DNA from: Acidimicrobiaceae bacterium
Lineage (GTDB): Bacteria > Actinomycetota > Acidimicrobiia > Acidimicrobiales > Ilumatobacteraceae
DNA length: 5,213 nt
NCBI GenBank assembly: GCA_003154135.1
Contig: PMCN01000039.1
Span: forward strand, 9,862-15,074
Direction: 5' to 3'
Shown: positions 1 through 5,213 of the stretch, piece after piece
Numbering within the stretch: position 1 is the first letter of the stretch
Layout: each line of letters begins with the position of its first letter
Notes under the pieces: generated by a model
Told to the model about the DNA's origin: nothing
The model's input: the letters and a program-made list of their open reading frames with translations, nothing else
Databases searched by the model: none
Position numbers and translations under genes: made by a program

Positions 1-426
1 CACGACCAGGTGGAGGCGATGACGATGGGCACCCGCGTGGCCGTGCTCAACGCCGGCCGGCTGCAGCAGGTGGGCACCCCGCAGGAGGTGTACGAGCGCC
101 CGGCCACCGCGTTCGTCGCGCAGTTCATCGGAACACCGCCGATGAACCTGCTTGCCGCGGGCACGCTCGGCACCGCCGACGTCAGGGTGGGTGTGCGGCC
201 CGAGCACCTCGTGGTCGCCCCCGGTGGTCCGCTGTCGGCCACCGTGCGCCAGGTGGAGCACCTCGGCCACGAGATCCTGCTCTTCGCCGACGCCGACGGC
301 CAGCGACTCGTGTCCCGCCTCGCACCCGACGCGTCGGTGCCTGCGGTCGGTGAGGCCGTGTCGTTCGACGCGGCGCCGGCGCACCGGCATCACTTCAGCG
401 CCGACACCGGGGAGCGCATGCCGTGA
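1..426 (+). CDS. ugpC: ABC transporter ATP-binding protein, UgpC/MsmX type, C-terminal part (5' end outside window)
   Basis: This is the 3' end of the ATPase that powers a CUT1-family sugar or glycerophosphodiester importer on the cytoplasmic side of the membrane. The frame is open from base 1 and ends at TGA 424-426. The first visible residues, HDQVEAMTMG, are the H-loop (switch histidine) segment typical of this family, followed by the usual run through QQVGTPQEVYERP and FIGTPPMNLL. Walker A, the ABC signature, Walker B and the D-loop must lie upstream. Residues about 57-131 form the TOBE/OB-like regulatory domain, starting with the characteristic VGVRPEHL. The stop overlaps the GTG of the next gene by four bases, so the ATPase is the first visible cistron of the operon. 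Family assignment is strong. The ugpC name is inferred from the downstream UgpB-like binding protein; ATPases of this type can also serve several sugar importers. Confidence 0.92.
   Translation, partial: HDQVEAMTMGTRVAVLNAGRLQQVGTPQEVYERPATAFVAQFIGTPPMNLLAAGTLGTADVRVGVRPEHLVVAPGGPLSATVRQVEHLGHEILLFADADGQRLVSRLAPDASVPAVGEAVSFDAAPAHRHHFSADTGERMP
409..414 (+). promoter_or_regulatory. Ribosome-binding site for the GTG start of the first permease gene
   Basis: GGGGAG lies eight bases before GTG 423-425, inside the end of the upstream ATPase gene. It supports the GTG start that overlaps the ATPase stop (GTGA), giving translational coupling. Confidence 0.6.
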
Positions 427-1319
427 AGCGACGCCTGCGCGACATCCCGTGGGCCGTCACGATGCTCGTGCCCAGCATGGCGCTGCTCGCGGTGTGGACC
501 GTCTATCCGTTGGTGAAGGCCGTGCAGAACGGCCACCTCAGCTGCGACTCCACCGGCAACCGCTGCACCGACGCCGGATGGGGCCAGTACAAGGTGGTGT
601 TCCTCAGCAACGAGTTCCAGCACGCGCTGCTGGTCTCGATCAAGCTCGCGTTGCTCACCGTGCCGGCAGGCGTGGTGTTCGGCGTGGGGCTGGCAGTGCT
701 CGCCGACAAGCAGCTGCGCGCCATCGGCGTGTTCCGCACCATCTTCTCCAGCACCGTTGCCACCAGCGTGGCGGTGGCCAGCCTGGTGTGGTTCGTGCTG
801 CTGCAACCGCAGATCGGCGTGCTCTCCGATCTCTTCAGCGGCTGGTTCCCCGTGCTCAAGAACCCCGGCCTGCTCAACGATCACGGCACCGCGCTGTCGG
901 CCGTCGCGCTCAGCAGCATCTGGGCCAACCTCGGCTTCACGTTCATCATCGTCACCGCCGGCCTGCAGAGCGTGCCCCGCGAGCTGTACGAGAGCGCCTA
1001 CGTCGACGGTGCCGGCAGCGTGCGCCGCTTCACCGACATCACGCTGCCGATGATCATGCCCTCGCTGCTCTTCGTCAGCATCGTGCTCACCACGCGCGCG
1101 CTGCAGTCGTACGGCGAGATCGCGCTGCTCACCGGTGGCGGGCCCAACCCGCAGAAGAGCACCACCACCATCCCGTACCTCATCTACGGCCAGAACTCGA
1201 TCATCCACAACAACCTGCAGATCAAATCGGCCGCGGCGGTGCTGCTCTTCCTCATCTCGCTCGTGTTCGCGGTGGTGCAGTTCCGCGGGTTCGAGAAGCG
1301 GGTGCACTATGGCAGCTGA
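423..1319 (+). CDS. ugpA: ABC transporter permease, UgpA/MalF type
   Basis: This is one of the two membrane subunits of the importer, 298 residues, a usual length for UgpA-type permeases. Six hydrophobic segments can be seen, roughly at residues 12-31, 69-95, 106-127, 158-181, 211-235 and 270-290. The cytoplasmic EAA loop that docks onto the ATPase is at residues about 187-213: Y-E190-S-A-Y-V-D-G196, then I-T-L-P209, matching the family pattern with Ser in place of the first Ala. The start is GTG 423, backed by GGGGAG at 409-414; this gives a short basic N-terminus (KRRLRD) before the first membrane segment. The stop at 1317-1319 lies 11 bases inside the next gene. The first extracytoplasmic loop has two cysteines, C41 and C48, which could form a disulfide. 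Substrate is inferred only from the binding protein. Confidence 0.93.
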   Translation: MKRRLRDIPWAVTMLVPSMALLAVWTVYPLVKAVQNGHLSCDSTGNRCTDAGWGQYKVVFLSNEFQHALLVSIKLALLTVPAGVVFGVGLAVLADKQLRAIGVFRTIFSSTVATSVAVASLVWFVLLQPQIGVLSDLFSGWFPVLKNPGLLNDHGTALSAVALSSIWANLGFTFIIVTAGLQSVPRELYESAYVDGAGSVRRFTDITLPMIMPSLLFVSIVLTTRALQSYGEIALLTGGGPNPQKSTTTIPYLIYGQNSIIHNNLQIKSAAAVLLFLISLVFAVVQFRGFEKRVHYGS

Positions 1320-2145
1320 CACCGTTCGCGGCGCGCGCAAGGCAGGTCGCTACGCGTTGCTCGTCGCAGTGTCCGCAGTGGTGCTGTTCCCCATCTGGGC
1401 CGTGCTCATGCAGGCGCTGAAGAGTGGGCCCGACTCCCTCGACCACCCGCGCTCGCTCCTTCCGGTCGACCTCACCTTCGGCACCATCCGCGCCGCATGG
1501 GACCAGGGCGACCTCGGCCGGCTGCTCCTCAACAGCATGTTCGTGTCGGTGATGGTCACCATCGGCGTCGTCATCACCAGCCTGTTGGCCGCCTATGCGT
1601 TCGCGTTCCTGCAGTTCCCGTTGAAGGGGCCGCTGTTCATCGCCTTCCTCGCCACGATGCTGGTGCCCGGCGAGGTGACCGTGGTCATCAACCAGAAGAC
1701 CGCCGATTCGCTCGGCTGGATCAACTCCTACCAGGGGCTCATCGTGCCCTCGTTGGCCAGCACGTTCGGCGTCTTCCTCGTGCGCCAGATGTTCCTGCAG
1801 CTGCCCCGCGAGCTGCGCGAGGCCGCCTCGCTCGACGGTGTGGGGCACCTCCGGTTCCTGTGGGAGGTGGCCGCGCCACTCAGTCGTCCTACGCTGGGAG
1901 CGCTCGGGTTGTTCACGTTCCTCGGAACGTGGAACGCCTACCTGTGGCCCTCACAGGTGATCCGCGGTGATCGGGCTCACGAGACCATCCAGATCGGCCT
2001 CGAGCGCCTGAAGAACAGCGACATCAGCAAGATCAATCTCGTGACAGGAGGACTCGTCGTGGCAGCCTTGCCCATCTTCGTCATGCTGGTGCTGTTCCAG
2101 CGCCAGCTCGTGCGCGGCCTCACCGCGGGGGCGGTGAAGGGCTGA
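1309..2145 (+). CDS. ugpE: ABC transporter permease, UgpE/MalG type
   Basis: This is the second membrane subunit, 278 residues, pairing with the upstream permease to form the translocation channel. The start is ATG 1309, which overlaps the end of the previous gene by 11 bases; the frame is open farther upstream, but that part is only the shadow of the upstream permease. From this ATG the protein begins with a basic segment (residues 1-14) followed at once by the first membrane span (about 15-37), as expected. The EAA loop is canonical: E171-A-A-S-L-D-G177 with A-P190-L-S-R-P after it. The C-terminus ends in GLTAGAVKG, the typical tail of CUT1 MalG-type permeases. A purine-rich AGAAG at 1294-1298 is only a weak ribosome-binding site, so translation probably depends on coupling. 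The stop and the next start overlap as TGATG. Confidence 0.93.
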   Translation: MAADTVRGARKAGRYALLVAVSAVVLFPIWAVLMQALKSGPDSLDHPRSLLPVDLTFGTIRAAWDQGDLGRLLLNSMFVSVMVTIGVVITSLLAAYAFAFLQFPLKGPLFIAFLATMLVPGEVTVVINQKTADSLGWINSYQGLIVPSLASTFGVFLVRQMFLQLPRELREAASLDGVGHLRFLWEVAAPLSRPTLGALGLFTFLGTWNAYLWPSQVIRGDRAHETIQIGLERLKNSDISKINLVTGGLVVAALPIFVMLVLFQRQLVRGLTAGAVKG

Positions 2146-3659
2146 TGCGCCGCTCCTCGTCCCGCCGCTCCTCGTCGTTGTTCGTCCTGGCCGCGCTCGG
2201 CCTCGTCGCCGCATGCAGCGGTGGCGGCAGCATCACCAACTCGGGTGGCACCACCACCACTGCCGCAGCGCCGGGCACCGGCACGCCGGGCACTGGCGCT
2301 GCGTCCACTTCGGCGGCCACCACCAGCACGGTGCCGCTCGACAGCCTTCCCGGCTGTCCCACCGACGCTCTCGCCTCCACCACCGGCACCACCACCATCT
2401 CGTTCTGGCACGGCATGAGCGGTGCGCTCAACGACGAGCTCGTCAAGCTCACCGACGCGTACAACGCGAGCCAGACCAAGGTGAAGGTCAAGCTCGTGCA
2501 GGGCAGCTACGAGCAGACCGCCGACAACTACCTCCAGGCGAGCCAGGGCAACCGGCCCGACCTCGTGCAGATGCCGGAGTACATGGTGCAGTCGATCATC
2601 GACACCAAGAGCACCGTGCCGGTCGGCAAGTGCATCGCGGCCAGCAAGTTCGACACGTCGGCATTCCTGCCCAGCGCGCTCGCGGCCTACTCCACCCAGG
2701 GCGTGCAGTGGAGCATGCCGTTCAACATCTCCAACCCGGTGCTCTTCTACAACAAGAAGGTCTTCGTCGCCGCGGGCCTCGATCCGAACAAGCCGCCGCA
2801 GTCGCTCGAAGAGCTGAAGGCCGACAGCCAGAAGATCGTCTCCACCGGCGCCGCCAAGTACGGCATCGCCCTCGAGTCGGGCTTCGACTCCGGCGGCGGG
2901 TGGTACGTCGAGCAGTGGTTCGCCAAGTCGGAGCAGTTCTACCTCGACGGGCAGAACGGCCGTCAGGCCCGCGCCACCAAGGTGCTGTACAACAACCAGA
3001 CCGGCGTCGACCTGCTCACCTACCTGCAGGGCCTCATCAACGACAAGCTCGCCGTCAACGTCGGCGACAACAGCGGGAGCGGCTACGACAACCTGCTCAA
3101 GATGGCCGACGCGAAGGAGCCGGCAGCGATGACCATCAACACCTCGGCCTCGCTCGGCCCGGTGCTGGAGGTGCTCAAGGGCGGGCAGTTCCCGCAGCTC
3201 ACTGCCGATGACGTGGGCGTCGGCCCGATGCCCGGTCCCGACGGCAAGCCGGGCGCGCTCATCGGCGGCGCCTCGCTGTGGGTGGTCAACTCGGGCAGCG
3301 ACGCGAAGACCGCCGCCGCCTGGGACTACCTCACCTACCTCGTGGCCGCGCAGCAGCAGAGTGAGTGGGCCTCGACCACCGGCTACATCCCGGTGCGCAC
3401 CGATGCCACCACGCTCGACCCCTACAAGACCACGCTCGCCACCGATCCCCGCTTCTCGGTCGCATTCGACCAGCTGAAGGCTTCGCCCGACGCACCCACC
3501 TCCGCCGGGCCGGTGGTGGGCCCGCTGCGCGAGGTGCGCTCGGTGCTGGCCACCGCGGTGGCGGCCATCCTCAACGGTGCCGACGTGAAGAAATCGCTCG
3601 ACAACGCCGCCAACCAGGCCAACGCCCTGATCACCGACTACAACAACCGCAACGGCTGA
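2145..3659 (+). CDS. ugpB: Lipoprotein substrate-binding protein of the Ugp-like ABC importer
   Basis: This extracytoplasmic solute-binding lipoprotein of 504 residues captures substrate for the two permeases. Residues 1-23 are a lipoprotein signal peptide (basic RRSSSRRSSS, then a hydrophobic core) with lipobox L-V-A-A-C24. Residues 25-65 are a low-complexity Thr/Ala/Gly/Ser linker, a tether to the membrane. The mature domain starts near ISFWHGMSG (85-93). UgpB-like segments include G-S-Y122-E-Q, MPFNISNPVLFYN from M191, GGASLWVV, TGY414-IPV and L-R462-E-V-R465. Besides lipidated C24, the only cysteines are C71 and C163, which could pair. The ATG overlaps the previous stop (TGATG), with GAAGGG at 2136-2141 only three bases away. 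It is the last gene of the operon. UgpB identity is likely; glycerophosphodiesters or other sugars remain possible ligands. Confidence 0.88.
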   Translation: MRRSSSRRSSSLFVLAALGLVAACSGGGSITNSGGTTTTAAAPGTGTPGTGAASTSAATTSTVPLDSLPGCPTDALASTTGTTTISFWHGMSGALNDELVKLTDAYNASQTKVKVKLVQGSYEQTADNYLQASQGNRPDLVQMPEYMVQSIIDTKSTVPVGKCIAASKFDTSAFLPSALAAYSTQGVQWSMPFNISNPVLFYNKKVFVAAGLDPNKPPQSLEELKADSQKIVSTGAAKYGIALESGFDSGGGWYVEQWFAKSEQFYLDGQNGRQARATKVLYNNQTGVDLLTYLQGLINDKLAVNVGDNSGSGYDNLLKMADAKEPAAMTINTSASLGPVLEVLKGGQFPQLTADDVGVGPMPGPDGKPGALIGGASLWVVNSGSDAKTAAAWDYLTYLVAAQQQSEWASTTGYIPVRTDATTLDPYKTTLATDPRFSVAFDQLKASPDAPTSAGPVVGPLREVRSVLATAVAAILNGADVKKSLDNAANQANALITDYNNRNG

Positions 3660-3671
3660 CCCCCGGTTCGT

Positions 3672-3753
3672 CCCCGGCTTCTGGGCAGGAACTCCGCCTT
3701 TTCGGGTTCTGGGCAGGCTCTCCGACGTAATCCGTCGGGAAGCCTGCCCAGAA
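3672..3753 (+). repeat. Left 82-bp end (inverted copy of 4754-4835)
   Basis: Three copies of the 12-base motif are present: 3679-3690 (forward, TTCTGGGCAGGA), 3707-3718 (forward, last base C) and 3742-3753 (reverse). The outermost 19 bases, CCCCGGCTTCTGGGCAGGA, match the reverse complement of 4817-4835 at 18 of 19 positions. Aligned without gaps, about 57 of 82 bases agree with the reverse complement of the right end. Agreement is concentrated in the motifs, and the bases between them have drifted. Confidence 0.8.
3707..3753 (+). terminator. Long hairpin after ugpB, formed by two inverted motif copies
   Basis: Thirteen bases, TTCTGGGCAGGCT at 3707-3719, pair perfectly with 3741-3753. After one mismatch and a G-T pair, six more pairs (3722-3727 with 3733-3738) extend the stem to a five-base loop at 3728-3732. 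The hairpin is 47 bases beyond the ugpB stop and could end transcription of the transport operon. There is no T-run after it, so it would be a non-classical terminator. It may equally be only the palindromic part of the left repeat end. Confidence 0.5.
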
Positions 3754-3830
3754 GCGAGCGACACAGCCCTTGGGTGACATGACCCTGAGCGAGATTGCCG
3801 GGCGGGGCATCTCGATGTGCCCAGTCGGGT

Positions 3831-4772
3831 GTGCGACTCGACCTCCTCGAACCGTTCGCGCTGCGGCACCACGGTCTGATCACCCGCGAGGCCGCGCTGG
3901 GCGTCGGGATCAGTGAGCGCACCTGGTACCGGGCCGTCGGGTCTGGAGCGGCGGAACTGCTCCACCCCGGCGTCGCTCGGCTGTGGGGCTCCGCGCCGTC
4001 CCTGCCGCAGCGAGCGCTGGCGGCGGTGCTGGCTGCCGGGCGTGGCGCGATGGCCTCGCATCGCACGGCTGCGGCCCTGTGGGGGATCGAACGTCCCGAC
4101 GACGACCCGCTCGAGGTGCTCCTGTCGTCGAGGAGTCGCTGCGTATCCGTCGACGATGTGGTCGTGCACCGGCCGAGGGACCTCGTCGACCTCCGGCCGG
4201 TGCTGCGCGACCGGGTGCCGACGTCGAACCCGATGCGGACGCTGCTCGATCTCGGGGCGGTCGACGCGGATGCGGTGTACCCGGCTGCCGTCGCCGTGCT
4301 CGCCGCCGGTCTGGTGTCGCCGATGGCACTCAAGTCGGCTCTCATGCGACACGCTCGAAAGGGCCGTCACGGCGTCTCCGCCTTCCGGGACGCACTCGAC
4401 CGACTCGACACGGATGGGCTCCCCACCGACAGCGAGTTGGAGACGGTGATGCGCGACCTGTTGACGGTGTCGCGACTCCCGCCGGCGATCTTCCACGCTC
4501 GGGTCGCAGGCTATGAGGTCGACTTCCTCGTCGCCGGCTCGTGCGTGGTGTTGGAATGCGACGGGTGGACGAGCCACGGCCTCGATCGCGATCAGTTCGA
4601 GTACGACCGGCTGCGCGGTGCCGACCTCGTCGCGGCGGGGTACGCCGTCGTCCACTTCACCTGGCGGCAGGTGATCGACACGCCGGGCCTCGTCGTCGGT
4701 CGCATCCGTCGAGCGATCGCTCGCTGGGCGCCTCACCTGCTCGTCGAGGCTGGATCTGGGCAGGACCCCTGA
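3831..4772 (+). CDS. AbiEi-like winged-helix / DUF559 (Vsr-like) nuclease-domain protein
   Basis: A two-domain protein of 313 residues. The N-terminus (about 5-80: RHHGLITREAALGVGIS, then a segment ending ASHRTAAALWGI) resembles the winged-helix domain of AbiEi-family antitoxins and probably binds DNA. The C-terminus (about 200-285) resembles DUF559, a Vsr-like PD-(D/E)XK nuclease domain: E202/E204 in SELE, D231 in YEVDFLV, E242-C-D244-G, H249, then R260/R262 and HFTWRQV. The likely acidic active-site residues are all present. GTG 3831 gives the family-like start; TTG 3795 in the same frame would add 12 residues. Neither has a convincing ribosome-binding site. No AbiEii toxin gene is adjacent, so an antitoxin role is doubtful. 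Seven CGA and two AGG codons occur among about 34 arginines, while ugpB uses no CGA in 12. The biological role of such proteins is not known to me. Confidence 0.82.
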   Translation: MRLDLLEPFALRHHGLITREAALGVGISERTWYRAVGSGAAELLHPGVARLWGSAPSLPQRALAAVLAAGRGAMASHRTAAALWGIERPDDDPLEVLLSSRSRCVSVDDVVVHRPRDLVDLRPVLRDRVPTSNPMRTLLDLGAVDADAVYPAAVAVLAAGLVSPMALKSALMRHARKGRHGVSAFRDALDRLDTDGLPTDSELETVMRDLLTVSRLPPAIFHARVAGYEVDFLVAGSCVVLECDGWTSHGLDRDQFEYDRLRGADLVAAGYAVVHFTWRQVIDTPGLVVGRIRRAIARWAPHLLVEAGSGQDP

Positions 4773-4800
4773 CAACGTCTGGCGGTTGTCCTGTCCAGAA
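4754..4800 (+). repeat. Hairpin overlapping the stop codon of the nuclease gene
   Basis: TCTGGGCAGGAC at 4755-4766 pairs with 4788-4799 over 12 positions, one of them a G-T pair. A competing inner stem also exists (4771-4776 GACAAC with 4785-4790 GTTGTC). The left arm is coding sequence for the last residues (GSGQDP) and the stop is at 4770-4772. The hairpin could act as a terminator or mRNA 3'-end stabiliser, but no T-run follows. Its 47-base span is identical to that of the left hairpin. Confidence 0.6.
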
Positions 4801-4835
4801 GCTCGAATGGCGGTGGTCCTGCCCGGAAGCCGGGG
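4754..4835 (-). repeat. Right 82-bp end (inverted copy of 3672-3753)
   Basis: The motif copies, read on the minus strand, are TTCCGGGCAGGA (4828-4817), TTCTGGACAGGA (4800-4789), and a copy in the opposite orientation at 4754-4765 (ATCTGGGCAGGA on the plus strand). Copy-to-copy spacing (28 bases between the outer two, a 47-base palindrome inside) equals that of the left end. This end has more base changes in its motifs than the left one. Its inner 19 bases lie in the nuclease gene. Confidence 0.8.
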
Positions 4836-4837
4836 GA
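4832..4837 (+). promoter_or_regulatory. Probable ribosome-binding site of the cyclophilin gene, at the edge of the repeat
   Basis: GGGGGA ends 13 bases before ATG 4851, somewhat far. It straddles the outer edge of the right repeat end. TGCCCGG (4820-4826) can pair with CCGGGCA (4845-4851), which would place this site in the loop and the A of the start codon in the stem; a second pairing, GGAAGCC 4825-4831 with GGCTTCC 4853-4859, competes. Confidence 0.4.
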
Positions 4838-4850
4838 TAGCCTGCCGGGC

Positions 4851-5213
4851 ATGGCTTCCCCCTTCCCGGCCCTCGACGGGTCCGCTCCTCGCACGCAGCA
4901 GTTCGATTCGGCGCCGGAGTTCGGCATCGACCCCTCCAAGCGCTACACCGCCACGATGGAGACCAGCATGGGCACGCTGGTCATCGCACTCGACGCGATC
5001 AACGCGCCGAAGACGGTGAACAACTTCGTGTTCCTCGCCGGTCACCACTACTACGACGGCGTCGTGTTCCACCGCATCATCAACGGTTTCGTCTGCCAGG
5101 GTGGCGACCCCACCGGCACGGGCCGGGGCGGCCCCGGTTACCGCTTCGACGACGAGCCGGTGAAGCAGCGCTACCAGCTCGGTTCGCTGGCGATGGCCAA
5201 TGCCGGCCCGAAC
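4851..5213 (+). CDS. Cyclophilin-type peptidyl-prolyl cis-trans isomerase (3' end outside window)
   Basis: This is the first 121 codons of a cyclophilin (PpiB-like), a protein-folding enzyme that catalyses cis-trans isomerisation of X-Pro bonds. The frame is open to the last base. The core matches the family: YTATMETSMGTLVIALDA, APKTVNNFVFLA, FHR75-IINGF80, Q83-GGDPTGTG, GGPGYRF and LAMANAGPN. R75, F80 and Q83 have the same spacing as active-site R55, F60 and Q63 of human cyclophilin A, and the ANAG segment matches residues 101-104 there. The rest of the fold lies to the right. ATG 4851 adds about 30 polar residues before the fold; there is no hydrophobic signal segment, so a cytoplasmic protein is likely. 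A later in-frame ATG inside YTATMETSM would cut the first strand and is unlikely. It stands 78 bases after the nuclease gene and is probably not functionally tied to it. Confidence 0.93.
   Translation, partial: MASPFPALDGSAPRTQQFDSAPEFGIDPSKRYTATMETSMGTLVIALDAINAPKTVNNFVFLAGHHYYDGVVFHRIINGFVCQGGDPTGTGRGGPGYRFDDEPVKQRYQLGSLAMANAGPN

Larger units (their letters stand above)
3672..4835. mobile_element. Candidate palindrome-bounded unit carrying a DUF559 nuclease gene
   Basis: An 1164-base unit is bounded by 82-base ends that are inverted copies of one another, with a single gene between them. It begins 12 bases after the ugpB stop and ends 15 bases before the cyclophilin start, so it fills nearly the whole space between two unrelated genes. 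Each end has three copies of a TTCTGGGCAGGA-like motif with matching spacing. No transposase or recombinase is visible, and I found no target-site duplication at these edges. It may be a mobile unit, a decayed one, or a nuclease gene lying between two resident repeat elements. The structure is seen directly; mobility is inferred. Confidence 0.5.

Noticed and set aside
390..1340. A 316-residue minus-strand frame opposite ugpA
   Set aside because: Low-complexity His/Glu/Arg translation mirroring the permease codons; no start signal or domain.
152..1420. A 422-residue plus-strand frame overlapping the ATPase and ugpA
   Set aside because: Arg/His-rich shadow of two genes with convincing families in other frames.
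3679..3753. CRISPR-like short repeats 28 bases apart
   Set aside because: Only two direct copies plus one inverted copy on each side, no uniform repeat-spacer series and no cas genes; the arrangement is palindromic.
3779..3830. Alternative ATG starts (3779, 3815) and a promoter for the nuclease gene
   Set aside because: Both ATGs are out of frame with the nuclease gene. TTGGGT at 3770-3775 with GAGATT at 3791-3796 is too weak and poorly spaced to call a promoter.
3831..4772. Type IV AbiE toxin-antitoxin system
   Set aside because: There is no AbiEii-like nucleotidyltransferase gene beside it, and the C-terminal half is a nuclease-type domain, not an AbiEi C-terminus.
3660..4850. Target-site duplication flanking the candidate unit
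   Set aside because: The bases just before 3672 and just after 4835 share no convincing direct repeat, so insertion by a duplicating transposase is not supported.
1977..5072. A 1031-residue open frame on the minus strand
   Set aside because: It runs antisense through ugpE, ugpB, the nuclease gene and the cyclophilin, all with clear protein families. Its translation is Arg/His/Val/Glu-rich with no recognisable domain, which is a typical shadow frame in high-GC DNA.

Overview
This is a high-GC window whose genes, apart from short intergenic stretches, all read left to right. The gene families, strong G/C third-position bias and a Thr/Ala/Gly-rich linker after the lipoprotein cysteine suggest a high-GC actinobacterium. 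Acidimicrobiia (Ilumatobacter-like) is my best guess, made from general appearance and not from a database search.

Positions 1-3659 hold a tightly packed ABC importer operon of the glycerol-3-phosphate/carbohydrate (CUT1, Ugp-like) type, in the order ATPase (3' end only), permease A, permease E, lipoprotein substrate-binding protein. The junctions overlap by 4, 11 and 1 bases, so the four genes are very likely co-transcribed and translationally coupled. The binding protein resembles UgpB in several ligand-contacting segments, but one tryptophan that stacks on the ligand in E. coli appears to be replaced by glycine, so the exact substrate is open.

Positions 3672-4835 are the most unusual part. 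A single gene encodes an AbiEi-like winged-helix domain fused to a DUF559 (Vsr-like, PD-(D/E)XK fold) nuclease domain. It is bracketed by two 82-bp ends that are inverted copies of each other. Each end carries three copies of a 12-base motif (consensus TTCTGGGCAGGA) with the same spacing and orientation: an outer copy, a second copy 28 bases inward, and then an inverted copy that closes a 47-base hairpin. The motif is not seen elsewhere in the window. The unit fills almost all the space between ugpB and the next gene, and the nuclease gene has different arginine codon use from ugpB. It looks like a compact palindrome-bounded mobile or domesticated unit, formally similar to REP/RAYT arrangements but with a nuclease in place of the transposase. 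This is inference; no other copy is visible here.

Positions 4851-5213 are the 5' part of a cyclophilin-type peptidyl-prolyl isomerase, running off the right edge. Its likely ribosome-binding site lies at the very edge of the right inverted end.
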